DNA from: Phaeosaccion multiseriatum
Lineage: Eukaryota > Ochrophyta, other classes
Reading direction: 5' to 3'
Assembly (NCBI GenBank): GCA_965112735.1
Contig: OZ218951.1
Span: forward strand, 620,001 to 684,000
DNA: 64,000 nucleotides
Shown here: one piece after another, positions 34,001-60,576 of the stretch
How the letters are laid out: every line of letters begins with the position of its first letter
How positions within the stretch are numbered: the stretch's first letter is position 1
Made by a program: the position numbers and the translations under genes
The notes under the pieces: generated by a model
Told to the model about the DNA's origin: nothing
Databases searched by the model: none
What the model saw: only the letters and a program-made list of their open reading frames with translations

Positions 34001-35016
34001 TCCCCTCCTGCAGCGGGTACACGGCACCCTTGGTGATTCCAACCCCAGAAGTGTCCGTGGCCAATGTGTCGGACACCTCGTGGGTCCTTCTGGCCTGCGA
34101 TGGCCTCTTTGATGTGATTGACAACGAAGAGGTGGAGCGGTTGGTCACGGAGGGGTTGGAGAAGGGGCACGCGAATGTAGAGCACTTGCTCACGGGCAAT
34201 TTTGATAAGGACGTTCGTTTGCATGGTCACGTGACGACAAGCGTCGCCAACCATCTTGTTCGCACCGCGCTCGAGAGAGAGACGAGCGACAATTTGACAG
34301 TCATGCTCGCGGTCATGCGAAGCGCAGTGGGAGGGGTGGGCAGCAGCAGCAGCATCAAGGGCTTTTTAGCATCGTCTTGGGCTGCCCAGCAATGGCAGTT
34401 GCAGCAGGAGCAGGAGCAGCAGCGGCAGGAGGAGGAGGAGCAGCGGCGGGAGGAGGAAGAGCGGTGGCAGCAAAAGCAGCGGAAGCAGGGGGAAGAAGGG
34501 GGTGGCCGCACCAGCTTCAGTGGCACAGGCTCCAGTGGCGCAGTTGGCGATGCTGGTGACGTCACTCGCGGCCGCAGTGCGAGCTACGAATATAGCAGCA
34601 GTGACAGGTCTTCAAGGTCGTCGAGCCCAGACCTCAGTCTGGACCTCAGCAATCAGGAGATGATCATCGCGGCCATTCTGGACGGAAGCATCTGCGGCGA
34701 TTACAGCGTGACGGGCAGTGAGGCCAGCAGAAGCAGTAGAAAGGGCCGGGAGGATCAAAGTAACGGAAGCAGAGATGCAAGCAGATTGGGGTCCGATGCA
34801 ACGCCGCCAGTGGTGCCACCAGTGGTGCCTCCAGTAGCGCTTGTGCCCGCGTACCGGCGAGGGGGGAAGGGCGGGCCGCCCGGCTCAGGGCCAGACTGGG
34901 GCAAATGGGGCGGTGTGGATGGTGGGGTCTCAGACGCCTCCAGTCGTGACGTTCTGAGGTCAGAGTCGAACAGCAACGGTAGCAACGTGGTGAGGAGCAC
35001 AGGCGAGTTTACTTGA
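31068..35016 (+). CDS. PP2C-family (PPM) Ser/Thr protein phosphatase with long N-terminus
   Basis: Exons 31068-32496, 32926-33757 and 34014-35016 encode 1087 residues. The start MGCSSSRG fits dual acylation (Gly2 myristoylation, Cys3 palmitoylation), so membrane attachment is likely. Residues 10-410 are Gly/Ala/Ser-rich low complexity. The PPM domain begins at about 414 with MREAMEDRD, then YDGHGG (about 456), TCGSCATVVVILGDGLYVANLGDSR, ELAVSRAFGNAHLK, WVLLACDGLFDVIDNEEV and SDNLTVMLAV; the metal-binding Asp residues are present. An insert of about 110 residues (poly-Ala, poly-Gly, poly-Pro) splits the domain between GDSR and the SDHKP motif. The C-terminal 230 residues are Gln/Glu- and Ser-rich. 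Such enzymes dephosphorylate signalling proteins; the target is unknown. Confidence 0.93.
32641..32915. repeat. CTCTC/TCCTC minisatellite in intron 1 of the PP2C gene
   Basis: Repeats of CTCTCCTCTCCTC with longer units (TTTCCCTCTCTCCTCTCCTC) recurring about every 55-60 bases make up most of the 429-base intron and merge with its acceptor pyrimidine tract. Confidence 0.9.
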
Positions 35017-35914
35017 GGGTGCCTAGGCATCGTGAGAGCAACCCCAATTGGCGGGGAGGGGGACGGGGAGGGTGGGGCTGCTCTACTTTGGTAGGAGGAG
35101 GGAGGAGGAAGAGGAGGCAGAGGAATGCCCCACAATTTGATAGAGGTGGGGAGGAGGAAGTAAGCAAGCACACAGAGGCTGATGTGTTGCGCAAGCATAT
35201 TTCATATGCTACTTCGGTTCGGTTCAATAATCTGAAGCGTCTGGTCATTGTGAGGCGCCATTGCTGCCTCTTCATTCCTTCCTTGCCCTCTTGTCGATAT
35301 TGAGAGGGATGAGGTCTTCGAGGAGATCAAGCAGAGGGTTCATACCAAAGGGCACCCCTGTGACTGCGAGGACTGAGCGCCGCTCGCTTCCTCGACGTTG
35401 AGAGACCTCTTCGAAGAGAAGGCTGGCTGGTCAGCCATCGCAATCCCTTCAAACCAACCCCAAGCAAATAGTTCACCAAACACAACATATTGCACCTTTC
35501 ATTTTACCCTCAAGTCTATTCTCCCTCGCGTCCAGACTTTCATTTCCCGGCCCTCTTGCTGCTCCCCGCGCCCCCTCTCCTCTCGGCCTCCCATGCCCCT
35601 TACGCACATCATTCACTTGACTCCCGTCACTTCCCTCGCTCACTCCAGTGACACACTCACTTTACCCACTCACACACCCACTCTATACCTCAGTCATTGC
35701 ATTCGCTCACTCGGTCCTCTCAGTCCTGCACTGCCCACTGCCCTGCCTCTTTCTTGAGCATCATCGACGTCAACATCAACATCAACATCAACATCAACAT
35801 GAACGCTCCCTCCATTCTTAACCCCCATTCGGTCATGTCTGGCCCTTCGCCCTCCCCTCCCCTCCCCTCCCCTCCCCTCCCTTCCCCTCCCCTCCCCTCG
35901 GTTCATTCTCTCGC
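35017..35914. other. Intergenic between convergent PP2C and C2/PH-like genes
   Basis: 898 bases with a (CATCAA)n run at 35767-35803 and (CCCCT)n at 35854-35898 directly before the stop codon of the minus-strand gene. No gene found. Confidence 0.6.
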
Positions 35915-50959
<15,045 letters not shown>

Positions 50960-51283
50960 AGCCAAACCTTACGGTTTCTGTGACCCCGTTCCCTCCCCCC
51001 CTCGAGCTTTCCGCCTCGCTATTAGAAGAGTTTTCAGCCTCGCTATTACTTGAGCACTTTTTTTTTTTTTAGAGGCGGCCTTTGTTCTCCCGAGCTGTTT
51101 CAATTTCTATCGCTCTTTGGCGGTAAGCCTCAGCCACAGCTCTTCTCTCGACCCACGCTCGTATCTGTAGTGAGAAGTACAACAGTATCCTGCAAGCTCG
51201 CTATTTTGATGCACCTTCTTCTCTTCCTGTTTTCACCTCCTCACCAATTTCGACAATCCAGCCAATTTCTGAACCCGCCGGCC
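50960..51283. promoter_or_regulatory. Divergent region between the large gene and the coiled-coil gene
   Basis: 324 bases between opposite starts. A duplicated word TCGCTATTA occurs at about 51017 and 51040, and a T-run of 12 at 51059-51070. An in-frame upstream ATG for the plus gene exists at 51209, so the true spacing may be shorter. Confidence 0.45.
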
Positions 51284-54253
51284 ATGAAATTGAAACTGGG
51301 CCGGGCGATCGATATACTCGATACTCGCCGGATCATCAACATGGAGGAGAGCGACGACAGCTCTGAAGATGGGGGCTGGACTGGGCACTTGACTCTATCG
51401 CGACTCGCCTCTGGAAGCTTTGCGGGTTTGTCCGGCAGCGGCAGTGGGAAAAGAAGGGACGATGATGGGTCGATTGAGAACGAGCACGAGGACGAGCTCG
51501 TTCTCCCCTACTCCGATACCAGCAGCTTGATCCCTGGAGGAGAGGACGAGAGGGTTGAGAGGGAGCTGGAGGAGAGAGGGGGGGGTGTATTTAGGGTGGA
51601 TGGCGAGGGGGGTGGAGAAGAGGGGCATCGCGAGAAGGTGGGCCGGGAGGGCAGGGCCAACGGAAGGGAGCAGGAGGATATAAGGAGGAGCAGTGACGAG
51701 AAGAACAAACGGGATGCTTCTCTTGATCCAAGCAACGATAAGATGGGTGGTGGTGGCGGCACCAGTGGGAGCACTAGCCAAGAGAGCGAGAGCAGCTGGG
51801 GAAAGGGGGAGGAGGCCCCAAGCACTCACCCCGACAGCAGGAGCAGAAGCAGGAGCAGGAGCTGGAGCTATGAAGTGCATGACGGCAGCAAGGTGGTAGC
51901 TCCATCTAGCGAGCTCGAGCGTTACGTGAACAGCGGTCGCCGTGAGGAGGCTACGGATGTACAGTCTCTGCCAGAGAGTACCACAGGCAGCAAGGAGGAG
52001 GGTGATGAGGCCAAGATGGTGAATGAGGGAAGCAAGGGGAAGGAGGTGAACGAGGAGGAGGCGGGGGAGGAAGAAGAGGATGAAGGCAGGAAGGACGACG
52101 ACGACGACGAGGAGGAGGAGGAGGAGGAGGGGGGGGGGTGAGGGGTGCTGCCAACGCCATACTCGCCAAGAGAGACGTGCAGGGCACCCCCCTGGAGAGG
52201 GTGCTGCGGCGAAGGGTGGATGCTCTGGAGCACCTCGTAAAGCAACAGAACGACCTCGTGGAGGGCAGGACGAGGGAGCTGCAGCTGCTGGCGGACGAAA
52301 CAGCGAGTCTGAGACCCCAAGTAGAGGAGGCAAAGAGGCTGGCGACGGAGTTGCGGGGGGTGGAGAAGGAGAAGGCCGCCATGAAGGAGAGGATTGAGGT
52401 TTTACAGGTGCGTGTGTGCATGGCGTGGTAGGCTCGACTTGGCGCCCTTGCTTGTATCTTTTGCTACACACGGCTGATTTGCTTCACAGGCTCTTGCTCT
52501 TCCATCTTCCCTTACTTACTTCTTTGCTTACACCCTCCCTTACTTGTTTCCTCCCTTCCTTCCTTCCTTCCTTCCTTCCCTCACTCCCTCCCTTCCATCT
52601 GTAGCGGGAAGTGGGACGGAGAGACAGCGCGGTCAAGTGCCTGGCGCTGACCTCCGACGGCGTCAGGACGACTTCTTACGGTCACCGAAGGGGGGGCTCA
52701 GGAGGGCGTGGGACGAGAAGGAGAAGGCGCCAAAGCAGTCTAACTCTGGAGGACGAGAACGATGGGGGGGGCAGAGGCAGCGACCACGGGGATGTGGAGT
52801 GGAGATCTACCGATAGCAGCAGCAGCGGTGGTGCTTATGGCGACAGACATGGAGACGGCGAGAGTGGGTCCAAGGGGGGGAGGAGACGGCCGGGCAGGAG
52901 GCGAAGACGCTCGGGTGGCGGTATTATTGCTCTTGGCGGCGTGCCCATGCAAGGGGCGTCTGAGGTGAGGGCTGTTGAGGAAAAGGAATATGGGTTTGAT
53001 GTGCGTGGTGCTGTATCACATGACAACACAATGGAGGGGCTGAGAGGGGCCAACGCGCTGTTGCTGGCGCGACTCGCCTTCCAAGAGAAGGCAATGGATA
53101 CGCTGGCGAGAGAGCTCCATGCCGCCAAGCAGCAGCAGAGGCACCAAGGACAAGGACCCGCCCTTCTCGGTGGGGGAGGGGCGACTGCTGCCTCTGGAGC
53201 AGGGGGGGGGGGGGGGGGAGGAAAGGGAGGAGGAGGAGGAGGAGGAGGAGGAGGAGGAGGAGGAGGAGGAGGAGGAGGAGGAGGAGTGGAAGAAGGAGGG
53301 GGGCTGGTTGTACGTAGAGAGGGAGAGGGGGAAGGGAGGGCAGTGACGGGGGTGGCGGAGAGCAGGGAAGGTGACGATGGTGATGGTGTTTTGCAGGATA
53401 GGAGCGGGCATAATGTGAATGCCAGTCATGATCATGATAGCGACGATGGCGCTGGCGGGGACGGAGAGGAGGTCTCTCGCACACTGGAGCGTTTGCAAGA
53501 GCAGCTGAGCGGTGCGCGCGAGAGGGAGAGAAGCACCTTCTTGCTGCTGGAGGAGGAGAGGAAACGCGCCAGGCAGACAGTGGAGACGCAGACGACACTG
53601 CTCGCAGAGGAGCGGCGGCAGAGGGTGGCGCTGGAGAGAGAGCTCACGCAGACCATTCGTGAGCAGCGCCTGGCGGTGAGTGGGTGCACAAGGGACTAGG
53701 GACAGGGGGCGAAGAGGCGGAGAGGTGTACGATGGGGCCTGCTTACGTGACCTTACGTGACCTTATCAGGCCTTATCGTAACTACCTAGAGGCTGATTGT
53801 TGACTTGGTTTGACGTCTTGCTTCGTCACCCCCGCCCCCCTCCACCCCCATTGCCGTGCGTCCCGTCCTCTGCTCCCCCCCCCCTCCCTCCCTCCCTCCT
53901 TCCCTCCCCCCCTCCCCCATGCTCCGGTGCATCCCATGAAGATCCGCGGCGAGCGACAGATGGGAGAGCTCGAGGGCAAGCAACTGCGTGCTCAGCTCAG
54001 CGCGGCCATTGAGGTACGGAACTGCCAGGCTAGTCCTGCGGGCTGGTGCTGGTGCTGGTGCTAGTGCTTGGGTATCCACATGTTTAGCTAAGACTGCTTG
54101 GCGGAGCTGCTTGGCGGAGCTGCTTTGAGCAGCGCAACAAGTGTTTGTTGTTGGTGCAAGACGCCTCGCTCATGCACAACCGTGACGCCTCGCTCATGCA
54201 CAACCGGCACAATTGTCGTGCTCGTACCGTCGAAGGAGAAGTGCCCGTCGCTC

Positions 54254-54291
<38 letters not shown>

Positions 54292-54722
54292 CTATCTCTC
54301 TCCCTTTCTCTTGTTTGCCACGCTCCCTCCCTACTTTCCTCACCTCACGCACTCGTACTCCCCCCCCCTTCTCACAGTTGGCAGAGAAAAAGAACTCGGA
54401 GGCGTCATCTCTAGCGCAGCGCCTCAACACCGCCGAGCAGAGGCTCGCAGCGGCCGAGGCTGCTGCTCGCACTGCCGCAGAGGAAAGAGGTGGGGTAGAG
54501 GCATATGGGCAGAAGAAGCGGCAGCAGCGGCGGCACAGTGAGGGCGCGGTGGAGACATTAGAGGCGGTGGTGGCGTCGCAGCAGACAGAGCTCGAGCTGC
54601 TGAGGGGGAGGGAGAGGCGGGAGCGGCTCAAGGTTGCAGGGGAGGGCCGCGTGGGGCCGCAGCAACTGCAGCAGTTGGTCATACAGCAGGAAGAGCAGCA
54701 GCAGGAGCAGCAACGAGAACAG

Positions 54723-54772
<50 letters not shown>

Positions 54773-54774
54773 GC

Positions 54775-54850
<76 letters not shown>

Positions 54851-54876
54851 GCAACAACAACAACAACAGCAACAGC

Positions 54877-54960
<84 letters not shown>

Positions 54961-55012
54961 GACAGCAGCAGCAGCAGCAGCAGAACCAGGAAGAGCGAAA
55001 ACAGCAGCAGCC

Positions 55013-55055
<43 letters not shown>

Positions 55056-57498
55056 GAGGAGGAGGTGGAGGAGGAGGAGGAGGGGAAGTGGCAGGGGGAG
55101 GGCGACGACGACTTCAAGATAGTGGAGCGGCGCAGCTCCGGAGGCGGTCGGTCAGAAGGCAGGGGCGAGCGAGAGCAGCGGGAGAGGTGCAAGGTATGCG
55201 AGTGAAGGGTGCGGGAGGGGCAGGAAGCTTTTTTTTTATGGGGCAGTAAGGCTTATACACCCTCCCTCCCTCGCTCTCCGTCTCTTCTCTCTCTCCTCTC
55301 TCCCCCCCCCTCTCTCTTCCTCTCTCTCCCTCCCCCCCCCCCCTCTCTCCCTCTCCCTCTCTCGCTCTCCCTCTCTTCTCTTTCTCTGCTCTCTCTCCCC
55401 TCTCTCACCCCCCCCCTCTCTTTATCTCTCTTTCTCTCTTTCTCTCTCTCCCCCTCTCTCTCTTTCTCTCTCCCTCTCTTTCTCTCTCCCCTCTCTCTCT
55501 TTCTCTCTTCCTCTCTTTCTCTCTCTCGTTCTCTCTCCCTCTCTTTCTCCCTCTCTTTCTCTCTCTCGTTCTCTCTCCCTCTCTTTCTCTCTCTCGTTCT
55601 CTCTCCCTCTCTTTCTCCCTCTCGTTCTCTCTCCCTCTCTTTCTCCCTTTCGTTCTCTTCCTCGTTCTCTCTCCCTCTCTTTCTCTCTCTCTTTCTCTCC
55701 CTCGCTCTCTCTCCCTCTCTTTCTCCCTCTCTCTCTCTTTCTCTCTCCCTCTTTCTCTCCCTCGCTCTCTCTCCCTCTCTTTTTCCCTCTCTCTTTCTCT
55801 CTCCCTCTCTTTCTCTCTCTCTCTCCCTCTTTCTCTCTTCCTCTCTCTCTGTCTTGTTCATCATGCGACACAGGGCTTCGCGCGTCTGAACCGCCTGCTG
55901 GAGGCCAACCTTCTTAAGGTAAAGCAAGACCTCGTGGGGGAGACCGCCCTCAGAGAGGCGGCAGAGAGGAGGCTTGAGGCGGTGCTGGCCGTGCATGAGA
56001 GGCAAGTCAAGAGGAAAGTGAGGCGCCGGGGGGAGGGTGGAAAGGGGCAGGAGCCTCGCGTGGGGGAGGCGAAGGGGCAGGAGGAGGGGAAGGACCGCCT
56101 GGGGGGAAAGGAGGAGGATGAGGGGGAGGGTATGGCAGTGGATGAGGAGATTCGGGATGGACATGCACGCCAGCTTGAGCTGCTCATCAGGCAGCAGGAG
56201 GAGAGCGAGGCAGTGGCGAAGCACGGCCAGCAGCAGCACCAGCAGCACAAGCAGTTGGTGATACAACAACAGCGGTGGAGACCGGTAGGCAGAGGCGGAT
56301 ACCGCTCTCTTGAGCAGCCCCCTCCGCCCGCCACCAGCCCCTTTGGCTCAACAGGCAAGTTGGTGGTACAGCGCCTCCGCGCGAGGCTGAAGGACAGCGC
56401 AGATGTGCGCAGGAGGGCGGTGGAGGAGGTGGAGGCCCTCACCCTCAAGTGCGCCACCTTGCAGCACCAGGTAAGGCAGGGAGGGAGGGGAGGAAGTGGA
56501 GGGTGGGTGGGTGGGTGGGGGGGAGGGAGGGAGGGAGGGAGGGTGGGTGGGAGGGAGGGAGGGATAGAGACAGGAATAGCGGATGAATCAAAGGCTGGGC
56601 TCCTCTCGTTTCTCATTCTGTGCCCCCCCCCTGTCCTGCCCCCTCCCTGCCTTCCCCATGATCCTCTAAAATCACCTCCCACCCTCAGTTGGCCTGCACG
56701 GAGCGGGAGAGGGACTCTCTCGCGGAGGACATGCGGCAGGAGGGCGTTGCAGCAGCAGAAGAGGGTGACAAAGCGGGAGGAGGAGGAGGAGGAGGAGGAG
56801 GAGGAGACCATGATCGGAACCCGCAGTGCTGGAGCCTTGGGGGGCATGAGAGCCTTCTGGCGGATGAGAGCGGTTCATTACCGCCACAACCAGCGGAAGG
56901 AGGCGCTGCACTGCATGGGCCCAGGGCAGCAGCAGCACCAGCAGCCCGACCAAGAGGAGGAAGAGGAGGAAGAGGAGGGGGAGGGGAGTCTTGGGGTCAG
57001 CAACTTGCCTCGAGCGCAGCAGGTAAGGTTTCTCGTGTTTTGTTGGTGGGTATTGTGGGGTGCTCTGCCCTTGCCGTCCCTTTCTCCTCTCTCTCCCTTT
57101 CTGGTCTCTCCCTTTCCGTTCCTCTTTCTCCCATCCCCCTCTCTATCGCTTTGTCGTTTCCCACCGTTCTCTCTCTCGCTCGCTCCACTCGCCCCCCCCA
57201 CCCCGCCTCCCCCACTCTCTCCCTCACTCACTCATTCACTCACCCCCTCTCTCTCTGTCGCTCCCTCTCTCCCTCCCTCATCTCCGCGCCCCCACTGCAC
57301 GCCACCCCCTCCTCTCGCGAGTAGCCAACACCAGAGGACACTGTCATGCCCAGCAGCAGGCCACCCGGCCCACCTCTCCGCTCTCGACGGGGAGAATGGC
57401 GTATGGTACTTGACGTGTCACTGGAAGCTCTTTTAATTTTAAAAATTAATTTTTTAAAAATCGATTTGCGTAAGAATCGCCCAAACGCCCGTTGTTAA
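51284..57498 (+). CDS. Coiled-coil, polyQ protein gene with two apparent frame breaks
   Basis: Exons 51284-52407, 52605-53675, 53960-54013, 54378-55193, 55874-56470, 56689-57022 and 57325-57498. The first 285 residues are acidic Ser/Glu-rich. The frame stops at TGA 52139-52141, but a good coiled coil (LERVLRRRVDALEHLVKQQ and on) continues at once in the frame that needs one more base in the ten-G run 52129-52138. Exons 2-6 keep phase: coiled-coil helices, poly-Gly, then a Gln tract of about 76 uninterrupted residues. In exon 6 the frame LACTERERDSLAEDMRQE changes to ALQQQKRVTKREE at GGG 56742-56744, where one base is surplus; without that change translation ends at 57413. Upstream in-frame ATG at 51209 is an alternative start. 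Either assembly errors at G-runs or a decaying gene. Such proteins often organise centrosomal, Golgi or cytoskeletal structures; the role here is unknown. Confidence 0.62.
54661..55054. repeat. CAA/CAG tract coding for poly-glutamine
   Basis: In frame within exon 4 of the coiled-coil gene. From 54720 to about 54947 every codon is CAA or CAG (about 76 Gln), then CGA interruptions and a second CAG block to 55053. CAA dominates the centre and CAG the ends. Confidence 0.95.
55257..55855. repeat. 600-bp pyrimidine (CTCTCTTTCTCC) tract in an intron
   Basis: Intron 55194-55873 of the coiled-coil gene is almost purely C and T on the plus strand, with degenerate units such as CTCTCTTTCTCTCTCTCGTT recurring. 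It forms one very long polypyrimidine tract ahead of the acceptor at 55873. Confidence 0.93.
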
Positions 57499-57630
57499 AA
57501 CACCATTGACTCGATGTCGGTAGGCATCTCCCAGAGCTACAAGCTATAGCGCTTCTCCCAGCGTCATTTTGGGGAGTTCGTGCGAAGAATTTATTGGGGG
57601 CGATTTGGGCGTTTCTTTTACGCAAATCGA
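57461..57630. repeat. Foldback element with about 30-bp inverted ends
   Basis: The left arm 57461-57487 (TCGATTTGCGTAAG...CGCCCAAA) matches the reverse complement of 57601-57630 (CGATTTGGGCGTTTC...ACGCAAATCGA), with 13 and 8 perfect bases separated by a small indel. The interior is 110 bases, flanked on the left by AT-rich sequence. No target-site duplication is obvious. It overlaps the end of the proposed last exon of the coiled-coil gene. Confidence 0.7.
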
Positions 57631-57896
57631 GTGCTAAGAAGAAATCCTTTCTCTGGCGCTACAATGGACGACAAACGATAAGATAGACAGTTATGTCGAC
57701 TATGTAGACTAAACCAGGGGAAGGGGAAATACAAGGATAGGGTGAACAGTGAACAGGGGGGGGCCGAGAGGTCGGATATAGTTGAAATTGGAACTGAAAC
57801 TGCCTCGGGGAAACTGCAAAACCACATGAGGATCACGAGGCCCCCGCACCCACACACTATCCCGCCAAGTATTGGTTTCACTCCCTCTGTGCTGCG
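57499..57896. other. Intergenic between coiled-coil gene and Cys-rich gene
   Basis: 398 bases. The first 130 belong to the foldback element; the remainder is ordinary sequence with a G-run at 57757-57763 and should carry the promoter of the downstream gene. Confidence 0.5.
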
Positions 57897-59774
57897 ATGA
57901 GGTCTACTTTGGTGGTGCTTCTCCTGCTTGGCATCAGTAGCTCTCTCGCTGACCCTGATGTGCGTGCATATCTTGCGCTGTATCCTTCTTCTTTTCTTTT
58001 TTCTTTTTTCCGTGTTCGGTTTTGACCTACTCTGGTTCCTTCCGCAGGTGGCTTCAGTGGACTGCTCTGCTCGATGCCAGGAATTGAATGCTGCTGAGCC
58101 GTGCTTCGAAGACGCATCATGTGTGAATGGAGGTAGCTACTCCTTCCTAGATAAACCTTTACTCCTGCCTGTCCGTCCCGCCCGCGGTCGCCTCGCTCCA
58201 TCTCCCGACCTCTACCCGCTCATCCTACTACCACGAAGTGACCACCTGCTGACCGTCCGACTCCGCGACTTGGCTGCCTAGTACTACTACTTGCTCGCAA
58301 TCCTGAGGCCTGCCTCGGCCGCTCCCCTCCCTCCTCGCCTCCTTTCGTCCCTCGGCCGCTCTCGCTCTCTCCTCCTCCTCTCTCTCCTGCCTGCTGTTCC
58401 TCTCCACATGCGCCAACAGGACTTGGGTGCAATGCCGCAGGACTCGCAGAAGAGTGCAGATTCTGTGGCTTCAGCATCTTTGATTCTTGCCCAGCAGCAG
58501 ACTCATCTTCATCTCCCGTACCGCAAGACCTCGAGGACGAAGACTCGGCCGCGTCCACCATAGTACCCACGACAAGCTCTCCAAGCAGCGTAGGAGGGGG
58601 GGCGAGCTGCTCTTCCCTGTGTCAGGAGGCCAACGCGGCTGAGCCTTGCGTCACTGATCCTTCGTGCAGCTCCAACGGTGGTGCGTGGCCTAGGCAGGCA
58701 GCCAGTGACTAGTACTATGGCTGGCGGCGGGCGGGGGGAGGGAGTTACGGGCGGCCGGGCCCGCCAGCCAGAGATGGCCCCCCTGCCTGACCTCGCTTGG
58801 CTGTTGGCTGGCTTGCTACTCCTCTCACTTATATGATCCTCACACATCCATCCATCCATCTATCAGGCAATCAGTCACCTTCCACGGTGGAGTAAGTATA
58901 CTGACGTCGCTCATGCCCCCCCCCCCCCTCCCTCTGCCCCTCTTCCCCTCTGCCCCGATGGCTGCTCTCTGGCTGCCAACCAACACCCTCAACGCCCACA
59001 GGTCTTGGCTGCAATGCCGCAGGTCTGGGGCAGGACTGCAGATTCTGCGGCTTCGGCCCCTTTGCTGCTTGTGCGGACAAGTGCGGTCTGGCGTACGAAC
59101 CGACACAAGTGACGCCCTCCCGCCCCTTCGGTGTGGAGGTGGTACCCACGGAATGCGTTTGCCGCGTCGCTGAGGATGGAATCACATACGAGACACGCGA
59201 CCGAGCCCAGGATACCGACAAGATCCTCAACTGTGGTAACTGTGGGCAGTGCTCCAACTGCGCCGACGTGGAGATTTTTGCCGCCAGGAGCGACATCTTT
59301 GACTTTCCGTGTGCGGTCGTCTACATCGGGACCAAACTCCAGACCCTCGCGGAGAACGGAGGCGACGTCGAAGGGGCCCTCCAAGCTGGCCTCGCGGCGG
59401 CGGACGCCTGCATGGCTGAAGTCGTGGACTTTACATCGGACTGCCGTGCCTGCTGGACCGAGGCGGTCTCCTGCACACCCGAGGTTTGTGTAACCGTAGA
59501 TCCAACAACGGGTGCTTTCGGTGGCCCCTGCGGTGAGGTGGCTCGCCTCGCCCTCACCGGCGAGCCTCTACCCCAGGAAGACCCGGCCTTTCAGCTTGAG
59601 TTTGCGCAGTGTCTCGCCTGCGATGCCCAGCTGTGCGAGCCGACCTTCGCTCAGTGCTCAGGGGCAAGTCGCCGCCGCCTCGGTAGGGTGGCACCAGACC
59701 TTCAGGAGGTGTCCACTCTCCTGGGGCAGCCGGTGTGCGAACGCGCCTTTGCCGACAATGTTTGCAACGTCTGA
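57897..59774 (+). CDS. Secreted cysteine-rich protein with two small N-terminal modules
   Basis: Exons 57897-57959, 58048-58132, 58420-58680 and 59002-59774 join to 393 residues. Residues 1-18 (RSTLVVLLLLGISSSLA) are a signal peptide. Two homologous modules follow: CSARCQELNAAEPC...GLGCNAAGLAEECRFCGF and CSSLCQEANAAEPC...GLGCNAAGLGQDCRFCGF, each split by a phase-1 intron at the same GG|LGC site, linked by a Ser/Pro/Asp stretch. The C-terminal 230 residues hold many further cysteines (CGNCGQCSNCADVE, CRACWTEAVSC, CLACDAQLCEP) and helices. There is no membrane anchor. It probably works outside the cell or in the secretory route, stabilised by disulfides. The modules resemble those of the next gene in the CxxxC and GLGxxC pattern. 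No family name known to me. Confidence 0.78.
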
Positions 59775-60576
59775 GCGATTAGCTATGTGCCGAGCGATGA
59801 CTGTGCGAATACTTTGCGACTTTATTCACCTCGGTCATCGGAGGGCACTCGAGGCTGAGAATGGAGGGTCAGGAGGAGGAAGTTCGATTCTGTGTGGAGA
59901 GAGAAGCAGCAGCAACAGGAGCAGGGTCGATTTTCACCTCGACGTTCGAGTTATCGAGGTCGATTTTCAGCGAAAGTCAACCTTAAATCAACCTCGACAT
60001 TGTCTAGATCCCCCTCAAGCCGAGGCGGCCCCCAGACTTGTCCCAATTATTATTTTCTTTTATTTTATTTATTCTATTGTTATCGATCTGTGATCCATCC
60101 AGTCCACCTCTCTCCCTCGCTCCCCGGTCCTCTCTTTCCTTCAGCTTGTGAGCCACAACCTAACTCCACACATCTCCAGCCAACTTCGCTTTCTCTGGCC
60201 GTGGAGCTTGAGCGCGTCACAACCGAACCCTCCCTCCCCCCTCCTCTATCAGGCTCTAATATTGCTCTCGTGGTACTCTCTCGCTGTGCTGGCGTGCTGG
60301 CCACCACACACTCGAAAGGGCGCTCCAAAATGAAACCGACACTGAACCCAAACCCCCTCAAATGATACCCCTCACCAACAACGTTCGAAAATGTCTGCGG
60401 AAATATTCAAATCAATTTTCACTGCTCAATATCGGGGCACGGCCCATGTCTCAGTGGTCCTCAGTTCGCAAAGCTTGAAGCCCGAAGACTACGCCAACTT
60501 CATCCTAACTCATCCCACGCCACCAATCACTAAGTAGAGTTGTAGCGTCAAAGCCACAACACTCGTGAGGATAACC
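59775..60576. other. Intergenic between the two Cys-rich genes
   Basis: 802 bases holding the 3' end of one gene and the promoter of the next. Between 59929 and 59998 two direct copies of TCGATTTTCA and an imperfect inverted repeat CGAGGTCGATTT / AAATCAACCTCG form a possible hairpin. A short AT-rich part lies at 60047-60085. Confidence 0.5.

Noticed and set aside
54284-55192. Antisense poly-Cys and poly-Leu frames
   Set aside because: Shadows of the polyQ tract; the sense frame keeps phase with four neighbouring exons.
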